The notes below the pieces were generated by a model. That model was given only the letters and a program-made list of their open reading frames with translations, had not been told where the DNA came from and searched no databases. Positions 46,685-59,088 of a stretch of DNA of 64,000 nt are shown in pieces. Origin of the DNA: Glandiceps talaboti (lineage: Eukaryota > Hemichordata > Enteropneusta > Spengelidae); NCBI RefSeq assembly GCF_964340395.1, contig NC_135557.1, positions 22,637,225 through 22,701,224 on the forward strand. Reading direction: 5' to 3'. The number at the start of each line of letters is the position of its first letter. Positions within the stretch are counted from its first letter, which is position 1. Both the position numbers and the translations under genes were made by a program.

Positions 46685-49059
46685 ATTTGTTATTGTTAGT
46701 TTTGAGTTGAATAAAATATTGGGCAAGGTAATCCCAATTGTGCAGTGTTATATACCAGTGTCCTATTGAAACATCACCCCAACCCCGTTTCCGTTGTATC
46801 TGAGTGTGTAGTACAGCGTATTACATATGTTACTGGTTGAGAAAAACTACACAAAAACAATTATACAATTCGAAACTACACATTAACGTGCCACCTTACA
46901 GACATGAAAACATTGGTGTCCGCATGTGTTCAGTTCAGTCGCAGTGTTCTTAAATTGCTTATTTCATTCAGACCAGACGTAGCAAGACATTGCGATCTGG
47001 CTTTCTAAAAGTGTAGCATGTGCAGTTTCGTATTGATTTCTGCGTTGTTGTTTCAATCAGCGTCAGTGCACGATAACCTGCAAGTTACTCCTGTATATAT
47101 TTGCTATAGACGGTATAATTACAAGCCCCGGGCAGCTTACTTGTATCAATGTAGCGGATATAACGTTTCATTCATTCTTACAATAGTGTATTCTATCGTT
47201 TCCCCTAGCATACATTATTGAAAACTAATATTAAATGTCTTGTGTATTTCTAAAGATTTTATCATTCCTAGAATCGTAGCTTATATCTTCCCATAGACTG
47301 TTTTTAAATCAAAGCTGTACTTTAATATAAATTTAGTCATAATCGTGCTTACATTTGTATAAAATATATCATACTATTACATAGGTAATTTCCCTGTTTT
47401 TGATTCACCAAATGAAATAACGTCTTGTCTTTCCTCTTGCATTTGAGTTATTACTATGACCCCTGCTACGATGAAAACATGTTAACAAAAAGAAGGAAAT
47501 ATGGAAGGATCATTTTAATATAAGAATCCAAATTTTATGATGGTTTCTTTTCTTTTTGGACAATTTGATTTGCGATTCGGCGACGATAGAAATGAAAAGG
47601 GGTTTGTATTATTTCCCAACGGTTAACTTAATATAAGACTAAGCTGCACGGCACCGTAACATTCACTGTCTCAGAAGTGTATAGATAAAAAGGGTATTGG
47701 TACAGTTACATGAAAACAACTGATGAACTACTGTACATTAATAGTTCCGTACTTTGTCAAATATAACATTGCTCAGGTCATACTCCTATTGTATATATCT
47801 TTGTGACAAAGATCATATGATTATTGCCAGCTTGGGAAGGTCAGAGTCGATTTCAAATACATGTGAGGTCATGGTCGATGCTATAAAATGTCGAAATAGT
47901 TTTCGCATTCCGCTATAAGTAGTGCAATACGTGGGGCCGGTGACTAAACGTCAGGCAGTGCAGTGATAGTTCGTTAACTCGTTACTAACATGTATTGGTA
48001 CAGCTGTTTATCTGACAGCATGTCTTGGATGGCGTGTTACACGCTTGTTGCCTTTTTAAGACGTTTACTATAATTTATTCCTGGTAGAATGTCAAGGGTA
48101 CTTTACCACAACATGTTCATGTAAAACGTTGTATTCCTACCGAAACATTTACAAAACAACACAGACTGTGAAATACCTTAGAAGGATCCCTGTATATTTT
48201 ATTATTTTGTTTTGCATTCTGACTAGTCAATTATTTTCTGCAATATTTCACTTTTTTCAATTTAGTAACTCTACTTAATTTCCAAACTTTTACGACATTT
48301 TTACGACCAGTTCCGAAAACAGTGAAAAGTAGGGGAAATGCTGAGCACTAAATGAGAGAGAGGAAAGTACTATAGCATAAGAATGGTCGAGTTTATTATT
48401 TCATTTTCGAGTTGAAGTCCATTAAACTGCCTTTGTGAGTAGGAATACCTTCCTTTCCCATAAATCAGACACTGGGATTACTGTAATATTCATTTTAATT
48501 TATATCGTTTACACCTGCAAAGCTGGATGATGGAGTCTGCATGACCTTCATATATATATATTGCTCTCACAAGACTATCCCAGTGTATGATTTTATTTAC
48601 TTCTGTATGTATTCAGATATATGTACACATATGTGATGTGATTGTGATGAACGCTCGGACCATAAACTAATCCACACACGCTTTGTTACTAAATGTATGT
48701 TTATAGGTGAGGTTTATTCTCAAAAATCCAAGAACAATTACTGTACACTTTAAATTCGGCCGTTTCTGTGGATATGTGAGAGTGACATCTCCCTAGCGCA
48801 GTTTACTGTTACTGTTAAATTTGTCAAAAATAAACTAAATGAATAGACATAATTTTTAGAGGATCAACTATGGTTTGTGTTATTTTTCACGTCGGATCGG
48901 TAATGTTAAAATATACTAATCTGAAAGCAGTAGGTGAGTTAGAGATGAAATAAATTATTTAAAAAAAAAATAGATTCTAATCTTTTGTAAAGTGTAGAAA
49001 TCTCATTTGGCCAAAAACGTTATTTTGGGACAATTTGTGCTCATCCGTGGTTCTCTGCC

Positions 49060-49060
<1 letters not shown>
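46685..49060. other. AT-rich stretch, nothing recognised
   Basis: Only short frames. One at 47018-47221 begins with a hydrophobic stretch but lacks any other support. Confidence 0.5.
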
Positions 49061-49112
<52 letters not shown>

Positions 49113-49131
49113 GTCTCTGTCTGTCTGTCTG

Positions 49132-49218
<87 letters not shown>
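49061..49218. repeat. CTGT then TC microsatellite
   Basis: A CTGT array (49061-49134) is followed by about 40 TC units (49139-49218). Confidence 0.97.
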
Positions 49219-49223
<5 letters not shown>

Positions 49224-51387
49224 TAATATCGGTATTCTCAAAGATACCATGCAAGCTGACGCCACGTGAATTTAAGTCTAGATAAGCTACATACAGTTAC
49301 ATCGTGACCAAATATATATAATTGTATACACTGTTTTGAACATAGTGACAAAGTTATACAAATAAATTGTCAATATATATTAGACAAAAGAAATATTTTT
49401 AAATCACTGCTATGGCAACTACAACAATATAACTGTCTATATTGCATATTGCAAAGTAATTCCCAAAGTTTTCTTTATAATAATATTGTAGGGTCATGTC
49501 CTAAATTTGCTTTGACCTCGTTACACTCGATTTACAGACAGCTGTACATAACACTGTATACATCAATGGTACTTAATATGGTGTATGCTTTAGAGGGTCG
49601 ATGCATAATGTATTGAATTGTTGTTGTTCTTTTGTCCGACATTGACTTTGTCTCTAATGACGACATTAAGCTAACAATAATATTTGCATAACAAAATGTC
49701 CAAAATCAAATTTAGAACATTGAGTGAATGCATCAACTAATAGTTTCTATAAATGAATACTCAATGTGTGTATTACCTGTGTGCATATTCGTATTATAAG
49801 TATTTTAGGTAAACGTGTTGGCTGATGTACACAAACTGGTATTTTGTACAGAACTCCTTAATATGTTACATCTACACAGATCAGTATATTGGTGAAAACG
49901 TCAATTGTCGTAACTGCAATATAAGAAATAATTAATGCCGCCATATGAACAATAGTTAATGTTTGTAAAATGGTACTAGGTCAGTCCAACTTCAGTTGGA
50001 TCAATTGCACTTTGTTGCTGTCGGTTGAGCTAGGGCTTGAAGCGATTGGTTTGGTAACAAAATGGAGTCAGGCTCATTTAGTGAATAAAAACCCACTTTA
50101 TTCGACATTTCGGTCTTACAAAGAAGACAGTCCTCAGGAATCTGAAATAAAATTACAGTAGAGTGTAAAATTTGTATTAATTGTAAATAAGACAAAAGTA
50201 AAATCAATGTTTGTGGTGTTAAATATGCCATGTTTGTTAATGTATTGTTTTACCATATAAGCAATGCCTTGTGTAGTAATCAATAACATAATTATAAAAT
50301 ACATCAGAATTGATGAAATAACGAGAGAAAATTAAATCAATGCAAACATATGGTGAGAGTTGAGTAGAGCATTGGATCAATATAACAAAATAGCCTGATT
50401 ACCTTGGACTATTCCATTATAATAAGTTGGTATGATTATTCCATTAGTTAAACGGGTATCAACCTGATATTTGGAAGAGGGACTTCTGATACTCTATGAC
50501 AAATTGAATTACTATGCCTTTAAGAATAGAGAAAATAGATATTTGCCCAACCCTTTATTTTCCAAGAGTATTTTTGTACCAACAGGAAAGGTACATGTAT
50601 GTACAAAGGATGTATTCCTACTAATCGGACATACCACCCCCTCCCCTCCCATTGTAACTTGTTCAGTGATAATCATTTTTTTTCATATTTCTATGTGGTA
50701 ACACGTGTTGAGGTATATCTATAATCCCGTGTATTTTATTGTACAGTATCAACATAGGCTGCTACACGGGAAAAATCAATACTGTTCACTGTGTATTTTA
50801 CAAAAAAAGAAAACGGAGAACTGTTACTGACGTATTTTGGAATCGTACAAACTGTACACCAGAAGCAGTGGATGGTGGACTTATAGTTATCAAGAGAATT
50901 TTACTATCGCGATAAATTAAGGTAAGTAGTTTATTTACTGCTCAAATCTTTAGAATGCTAGTATCAATTTTTATTGAATGTTGTTATATTAGTGAAACAG
51001 TCTGTAGTCGTAATGTCGTAAATCTAGTTAGACTATCACTAGTACTCCGGTCTATACAACGAATAATCGTTGTGGCCGTTGGGGGAATTGATACAATGGG
51101 ACGAGTAATCGTAAAGAAACTATATATGAACCATATGGATTCATGTGCGACCATTCTAACACACCTGTCAATCTAAAGTCGTGAATTGTAATCATGTGAT
51201 GATATTTAACGTTTACCTGATGGTCTACAAAAACTGTAAAACAATTCATTTTGTTAAAACTGCATCCCTAACATACATATGTATACAATATTGGCAATAG
51301 GGACTGTCTCTGCTCCAAAACATTAGTGTTATAATACTAACATTGGTCAACAACTAGAACTGTCGATATGTTTGTGTGCATTTACGT
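49219..51387. other. Intergenic stretch with repeat remnant and an isolated donor
   Basis: At about 50060-50155 the motif ACCCACTTTATTCGACATTT followed by CAAAGAAGACAGTCCTCAGG resembles the conserved ends of dispersed retroelement families, but I cannot name one. A consensus splice donor AATTAAG|GTAAGT lies at 50931/50932 on the plus strand, with no coding exon visible before or after it. Confidence 0.35.
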
Positions 51388-51462
51388 GTATGTATGTATG
51401 TATGTATGTATGTATGTATGTATGTATGTATGTATGTATATATGTATGTATGTATGTATGTA
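51388..51462. repeat. TATG microsatellite
   Basis: About 18 TATG units with one TATA interruption. Confidence 0.95.
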
Positions 51463-51771
51463 ACGACGTAATATTAATATATTATTTAGATTACCCGGAA
51501 TGAAAACGTCGACATAGTCACACAGATTTACTCTGACATCCTGCTAAACCCCGACCATGTTAAAACAAAATATCTATATTTGATTTAAATTACATATGAT
51601 TTGTATATACTATTATTGATATTATTGACACAACAAATGTCATAATTCGCAGCGTGGACAGTTTTGTTAATAGCGTGATTGTATCATATGTGAACACTAG
51701 GTTGCAATGGACTGTATCAATATGTAGCCATCGGTCCATATCTGATTTATTTATACCATACAAGTACCCTC

Positions 51772-51774
<3 letters not shown>

Positions 51775-51813
<39 letters not shown>

Positions 51814-51851
51814 ACATATACATACACACACACACTCTCTTTCTCTCTCGC

Positions 51852-51882
<31 letters not shown>

Positions 51883-51889
51883 CCCTCTG

Positions 51890-51958
<69 letters not shown>
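51775..51958. repeat. CA / CTGT / TC compound microsatellite
   Basis: CA units (to about 51834) are followed by CTGT and then by about 30 TC units. Confidence 0.97.
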
Positions 51959-51962
<4 letters not shown>

Positions 51963-52161
51963 GCAATGCTCAGATCACCATATATCACAGTACACATATT
52001 GAACAGCGTAATAAGCGTATATACGATATAATATAATGAGATACTCCTCAAAAAGCAACCATAGATCCATGACTAACTCTCATCAATATTCAACTCTATC
52101 CTTATTTATATAAAATCATCTTACTTATTAGATAAACAGAAAAGACATCCTTATAGACATA

Positions 52162-52232
52162 GTTGTCAACTCCCAGAATTGATCGATGAATCACCCATTC
52201 ACGTCGTTGTCAACTCCCAGAATTGATCGATG
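52162..52232. repeat. Short direct repeat, period 44 bp
   Basis: GTTGTCAACTCCCAGAATTG followed by ATCGATG occurs at 52162-52188 and again, unchanged, at 52206-52232. Confidence 0.85.
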
Positions 52233-54962
52233 GATCGCTGATCGTGTCAAATTACCATACACCTGCCACTGAGTGCAATGATTTCGAATACAGCATCACT
52301 TTATCATCATATTCTGTTTTGAGTGACGATATTAAATATTGGTACCAAAGACGGATATGTTACTTTTAATACGGAAATGGATTTCTCTCCTTTTTGAGAG
52401 TAAAATTAATAACATTTACCTACAAGTTGAATACTCATTAATTATTCTGTTTACACCGTATCGACAACTGTTTGCTCTCGATGAAAATGCGGACGTTTCT
52501 GTAGTTTGCCTTGACCGAACCAAAGTTCAGTTATATATATATATATATCAATTAATATTGCCGGAATGCTTTTACTTAACGTTATCTGTGATTCAAAGTT
52601 TAATTTTATTGATGAATGTACATGTGTAACGACAGAATAGGTGTACGAATACGTGCAAACATTGACGTTGGGGAACGTCTATATATGGTGCAAACAAAGA
52701 AACGATAGTTTAGTAAATCCAAACTCATAAAACTAAACTTGGCCAATCCTATTCTTACTAATCGCTCACAGACCTAGTTCAGATTAAATTGATTTGTGAA
52801 AAGCAGTTATCTGGCACATCTAGAGGTATGGGAATAATGATCATATGGAATCTTTGTGGCTCTGCTGATTTGAAAGCCTGCTTTAGTGTGACTAGTCTAA
52901 AGTTATTATATCTATACTTTTAACTGTTCATTCTAATGATGTACTTTGGAGATGGTCATAACATGTATAGGACTAGACGACTGTCTGACTGTGTATACAC
53001 ATGCTAATCGTAAAATAATCTAAGATTAGGCAAACAGTGGAGGATCGTTTCTGGTCAGGACTGTTTGTCTAAAATGGTGCGACGACGCGATTTTGTTTTT
53101 CTCAACAAACTTGTCACTCAATCTATTATTGATGGCAGTTACTGTTCTTTTTATTTAGTACTTTAGAGCAAGTGTGTATGTGGGGGCAGATGTCATTTGC
53201 TTGTTCATATGACTGACTCTAGCTGCAGTTGCCTTCACTGAAGTAGGGAGGGTTAGTTTTGTGCACACAAGAAAGGACCGAAGCGGCGGTATTTAGGTGA
53301 TACGCGCGCTGACCAAACATTATAACCTAGTAAAGTAACCAGGTAAAGCATTCCATATATTGAGTCAGATCTATCCCAGTAACAGTGATTTAATTACAGT
53401 AAAATCAAACACTGTCACAATGTGTTATAATAACATTTTGTTGTATCATAGTTTTGCTTGGTTGCATATGTGTCGCCACTTTCTATACTGTAGTGTAACA
53501 ATAGAAATCAGTAGATTGGGAACAAATCATCGTCTGAAATAACAAAAATAACAATATAAATCATATACATTGTAACAACTTCTATTTGTAGGCATGGTGT
53601 TAGATTAAAATGTATCATTTATATTAATCATTTCAAGTTGTTAACTTGTTGCCGAGCCAAACGATAAGATGTAGCAATGTGTTAGTAAGACCTTTGTTGA
53701 GCCAATGTAATTAAAGATTTTTGTTTAGCTAGACGATACAGTTTAGCAATATTAGTAAGATAATTGCCAAAAACCAGATGCATGGTGATTTGTTTCAATT
53801 TAGCCCGTCTACATTATGTATTCGTATGCATACAACTCAGTGGCTCTCAGTAGAGCCGCAAAGTATGCAGCAACATCAATGGAAAAAACCTACTTGAATT
53901 GTTGAAACGTTCAGCACAATAATAAAATCATCCATCCGTACAGTTCTAGTAATAACGTAGACCTGGGTAGATTTGATTTGTAAATAGATTTTATATTCGA
54001 CAATACTATCAACATAAAGACGTAGGAAATGAATAAATGTATGCTACGCTCTTAGAGATATTAAGTGAACCGGAAACTGTAGTTTTAGAAGAGAATTTTA
54101 ACGAAACATTAGTTTTTTTCTTTGATATACTTAAGGGTTATGGTAGAATTAAAATAGCATTTAAATAATTTAGATATTAAGACATCTCTCTCTTATTTTT
54201 AATGTTTAATACTTCGTGATTTCGGAAAAAAAACAGGTGTGTGGTTGATCTGAGTCAGTCTTCTGCATACACAGCTGTAGCCTGGTAACTTTACGTGAGC
54301 AAAATGCAATAGAGAACTTGCAAACCCGCCATATTGAATGTTGCATTATGGGAAATGTGATAATAAATACTAATCAAATAGTATTGTAAACAATAATGTT
54401 ACATTGTTTTTAACTATGAATAATCAATTCATAGTTTACCCTGACTATTGTGGGAGGTTTACTTTTTTAGGTAGCTCCAGTTTAGGTATTACGATAACCA
54501 CAGATAATCCCATAGTCCTTTGCGTATAAGCATGCTCAGTCTGGATTGCAAGTTCCCTATTGTATTACTAATCTGTATCGTATCTTATCATACTGGGTAG
54601 TGTTTTAGGCATACATAACTTATAGGTGGGTTGTCCTGTATACGGTTGTTTCCGAAGAAGTATAGTAAAGGATGTCCTTCATGGAGTCAGTGTAGGAGAT
54701 AACAGAAGATCACAGAAGTTCTCGGGGAAAACCTCCGATGTTTGGTAGAACTGAACGACATTCGTCTCACTTACTGCATGGCATATTTAATAAAATAAAG
54801 ACTATGGCTTAACCACTTGGCCACTGACAACCCGTGTATCATTAACTAGATAATGATATATGTATTCAGAGTTTACATATATGTCCTAAAACAAGACCAA
54901 TGACCGACAAATATTGATTAGTAAAGTTCTTTTACATGAAAATAACAAGTTTGCATATCCAC
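52233..54962. other. AT-rich stretch, nothing recognised
   Basis: No coding, RNA or transposon signal recognised. Confidence 0.5.
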
Positions 54963-55147
54963 CTTGTAGACGACTTATAGGCTCCAGTATAGAATTCACC
55001 AGACAATTGACTGTGACTGTGTCCTTGACAGTAATTGAGTGCTGTGAATCGTCATGTTGTAGTAAGTAGAGCAACATCCTATTTGTGGCGATGTTTTTCA
55101 CAACAGCAGATCCTTCACTTATATGGGCATCCTTTTGTGTCAACATG
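54963..55147 (-). CDS. Candidate internal exon of unknown gene
   Basis: On the minus strand the pyrimidine-rich ATGTCTCTATCTCTCCTAAG is a good acceptor. The 185-bp stretch after it is open with coding-like composition (it begins CATGTTGACACAAAAG; its frame contains TNRMLLYLLQHDD) and ends CTACAAG|GTGGAT, a weak donor. The peptide is helix-friendly but I recognise no family. No neighbouring exon was found within the window. It could equally be the first coding exon (ATG at 55167) or a chance frame. Confidence 0.25.
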
Positions 55148-56256
55148 CTTAGGAGAGATAGAGACATTGTTGTCTTAAATTGCCATGGTTACAACAATCA
55201 AGTTTAGGAATTGATACTAAATGTAGCAATTTGGTGTCATTTAGAGATATTTTCAATTATAACTGACCTATAACATTCCAAAATAAACTAGTGAAATCCT
55301 CTTTAAATGCCTTCTTAATTCGCATTTAGTCGAAAACTCCAGTTCCTTGCCATAAATGGGTGCTAAATGTGTCAATTTTGTTCTTGGGCAATCTGTCTGT
55401 GCATCGAATTTGAAATGACACACGCCCTCTTGCGGGACAAGTAGAACACATCGCTTGTATTGCTTCGAGTTTAACCCAGGTTGGCGAAATCCATCATAGC
55501 TTGATGTTAAAAGTCGACCCTTACCTTTCTAAATCACCACATGTTGGTGTATTTTACTTTTTGATAGCAAAATAGACTTCTCAAATCGCTAAGATGATTT
55601 AGAAAACTTGAAATTTACGGTTCAAAATTGTTAGCACCAGTATTGAATCCACGGTATGTACAATGTACCTATACAATCATTCTACTCTATGAGTAATTGA
55701 TGAGATTAAGGTTGTAAAATATAAGTGTATATTAGCAAAGTGACCATTCCGTGACAGCAACGATGTCGCTGGATATGGGCAATGTGACGTAAGTTATTAG
55801 CAGATAACCTATCTGGCCTTTACTGTGTTAATGACGTGTATGGTCTGTACTTTGTACGATAAAGAACTATAAACTCACCTTGCTCAAGTATATGTATACT
55901 TACTTGAATAATCTATTTGAAAAATCCAATAAGTTGATAAATGTGTCTGGTATATACGACAAAAATGTTAACGTCGAGGTGACTGGCCTGACAAATAGTT
56001 TTATTTGACGGCCCGAAAGTGATGGAAATCTATTTTTACTATGATTCATGAATAGTGAAGAATTGAGAGATGTAATATGAAAATACTTGGTAAGACTTGT
56101 ATTCAACTACAGTGACGTATGATACGGTGATTCAGAACCATACAATTTATTGATTATTTCCCAACGACCAAATATGTTCTTGTACATAGACAAAATTGCG
56201 CAACGGTGAAGCGTTAAAAACGCGATGGTGAGAGTCACCATTCAAACGTGCCAGAA

Positions 56257-56257
<1 letters not shown>
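55148..56257. other. Intergenic stretch, nothing recognised
   Basis: No supported gene. A GTAAGT occurs at about 55790 after a short ATG frame, but nothing joins to it. Confidence 0.5.

Positions 56258-56315
<58 letters not shown>
56258..56315. repeat. CA microsatellite
   Basis: About 29 uninterrupted CA units. Confidence 0.97.
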
Positions 56316-56317
<2 letters not shown>

Positions 56318-57064
56318 GGTAATTGCAGTTACACATGTACAACCACACAAATCAAACACACAACAGAGTTTCCATGGAAATTTGTACACATGCAATCCCC
56401 ATTGCAATTGGTATTGTATTGGATTAAATTCAAAAGTACGACATCCACATAGATCTCAAAGGACTGTGAGGTAACATTTACTAATTATCCATCATACTTA
56501 GTTTTGTTCATGTGGGCGCAAAAATTCTACATTTTAAAACTCATTAACATATTTACATTGTAATTGAAACAAACACCACTATAAAAATTCCGCCATTTGA
56601 TCTTTGTTCACCACGTAGCCATCATTGACTTTATCATCTACCTATCAGAACAACTTACATTTCAATCACATGCACGGTGTTCTTATTGGTTGATTTGGAC
56701 TTGAAATGTTGCCAATTAACGAAACAATGTAGATAATTCTCTTAGTTGACCACCTGTCTGGGGTCAAAGGTTCAATGTAGCAAATAGCCAGGTGCCGCAT
56801 AGTTTTGCTATGTAGTTATTGATCACCATTTAGGTTAATTTACTGTGTCATTTATAAAATCAAAAAGTTTGACAGGCAATGTTAGCATATATGAAGTGAA
56901 TTGGGTTGGGTTGACGGATAGACTGAAGTGCATTTGATAACATATACCAGTACTTCACACGCAATAATTGAGATGTTCTTACATGTAGGTGCAGTTTAGT
57001 TTAAGTCTAAAGAATCAATGACACTATTGAAAATTGGAGTCCAGTGTTGACGAACAGTCAGAGA
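56316..57064. other. Intergenic stretch, nothing recognised
   Basis: No coding or repeat signal is recognised. Confidence 0.5.
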
Positions 57065-57147
57065 CATACATACATACATGCATACATACATACATACATA
57101 CATACATACATACATACATACATACATACATACATACATACATACAT

Positions 57148-57178
<31 letters not shown>

Positions 57179-57288
57179 CACAGACACACAGACACACATA
57201 CATACATACATACATACATACATACATACATACATACATACATACATACATACATACATACATACATGCATGCATACATACATGCACG
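57065..57288. repeat. CATA / CAGA / CATA microsatellite
   Basis: A CAGA/CACA block (57149-57197) is symmetrically enclosed by two CATA arrays. Confidence 0.97.
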
Positions 57289-58940
57289 TGTGGGACAATA
57301 GGTTTTTTGTTACTAATAATTACACCTAATAATTACACCTAAATATGCTAATGATTATAAATTACCAATTGGTATTCGTGTGAGAGCGTAACATAATTTA
57401 TCAGTCTCATTATGCATGACTTTAAATAGACCATAAAAAGTACTTGAAAGCTACCATGTAGACGATAAAAAAGTATAACATTAAAAAAAGAAGGACCTTC
57501 ATGAAGTAAGTTAACATGTTAAGTTACGACTTAAACAATACACAGTGTCCAGAGACGAGGACTATAAGTTTATAATGACATGGTACAGCTCAGAATATAA
57601 AACGTGAAGTCATTTCAGTTGTGTTCTTACCTGAAAAGTTGTCAATATGTATTCCGTTACTGCCAGAATTATTGAACATACGAAACGCTAATATCCCATG
57701 ATATTTTCGCAAATGTCGAATCTATTGAAGAACTGGGATTTAGACTTTACAAAAATATTCCCACGTTTACACAAAAACCATGCCGACATATTTATTCACA
57801 TCTATCTGGCAGTAAATGGCTTGGAATAGATTAAAGTTCGCAGTGTCGCATAGTTGGATTTCAAGTGGTAATTCATTGTTCAACCTTTTTAAGTATTACT
57901 GCATATCTAAACTGAATTTACAATGCCTATGGTAGCAAAGTAATGTGTTGTAATCTATATCAATTGTAAAATCGAAAAGTCCGAACACAACAGGTCCCCC
58001 ACTAGACAAATTTATCCTTACTGATCCCTAACCTCCACCCAGCCCCTTCGTGTATGTAAACTACAAACATTATACTTGTCATTTTTGTGGGAGTCCCGTC
58101 AAAAAGTTTGTTTGTCGTTACAAACATATAAAAAAGCTCTTAGTAACTACATAATTTATACATGTTTATGAATAGTGGTGTAAAGGTTACAGTGATATGC
58201 CGTCACCCGGATGTCTGATGGAGTAGCTACACGTGCAATCAAACTAGACAGGGTCAGACAACGAAAACGTATACATGTATACAACCACATACGAGATAAT
58301 TAGGTAGCTAACCTTTCCACCAAGTGTGTATATTTATCGTAACAGGGTGGCCACAAACAACTATAGCTTTTCTTTCATTTCATCAAATGGTCAAACCATT
58401 GAAAGCTAAATTGGTAGATTGAGGTGACGGAGAAACAGATTATGTACATGTACGAATGATAATGTTGTTAGAGTGATAGATCTTGATAGATGATCGATTT
58501 ATTAAAAAATCAGTAAACCCAAACCTTTGGCAAAATTACTCACCACTATCAGTTGTTAGTAGTGGACATAACCCCTGTATAGGTATACAGTGTAAAGTCT
58601 ATATATATCTCCCAAATGTCACCTTATCTAAGATTTATTTTCTCATTACTGCCTCGCCTGGGGGAGACAATCTCTTCTATTGTGAACTAACACTTTTTCT
58701 TTCAAGTTTTGTCTGTTTGTCGTTGTAATTGTGTCTTTGTATATATCTAAGTCTCTTCCGAAACTGTCATTTTATACATAGATACATGAGTCTTTCTAGA
58801 TTGATCTGTACTGCGCACATTTACACTCTTCTTGATCTGACAGTCTACGTATGCATGACTTCCATCACGTGCCCATTACTTCATTTGTCACTTTTTATAT
58901 ACACCTGTATATATCTTTTGCATTTGATTTGTTTTATGTC
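57289..58940. other. Intergenic stretch, nothing recognised
   Basis: A short duplication of AATAATTACACCTAA is seen near 57316-57341. No gene recognised. Confidence 0.5.
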
Positions 58941-58973
<33 letters not shown>

Positions 58974-58998
58974 GTCTAGACGTCTCTCTGCCTGCCTG

Positions 58999-59087
<89 letters not shown>
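58941..59087. repeat. CTGT then TC microsatellite
   Basis: CTGT units, a short unique bridge (CTAGACGTCTCTCTGCC), then about 40 TC units. The bridge shows that the two arrays have separate boundaries. Confidence 0.95.

Positions 59088-59088
<1 letters not shown>

Noticed and set aside
47018-47221. 67-codon frame with a signal-peptide-like start
   Set aside because: The rest has no recognisable design and there is no promoter, splice or poly(A) support.
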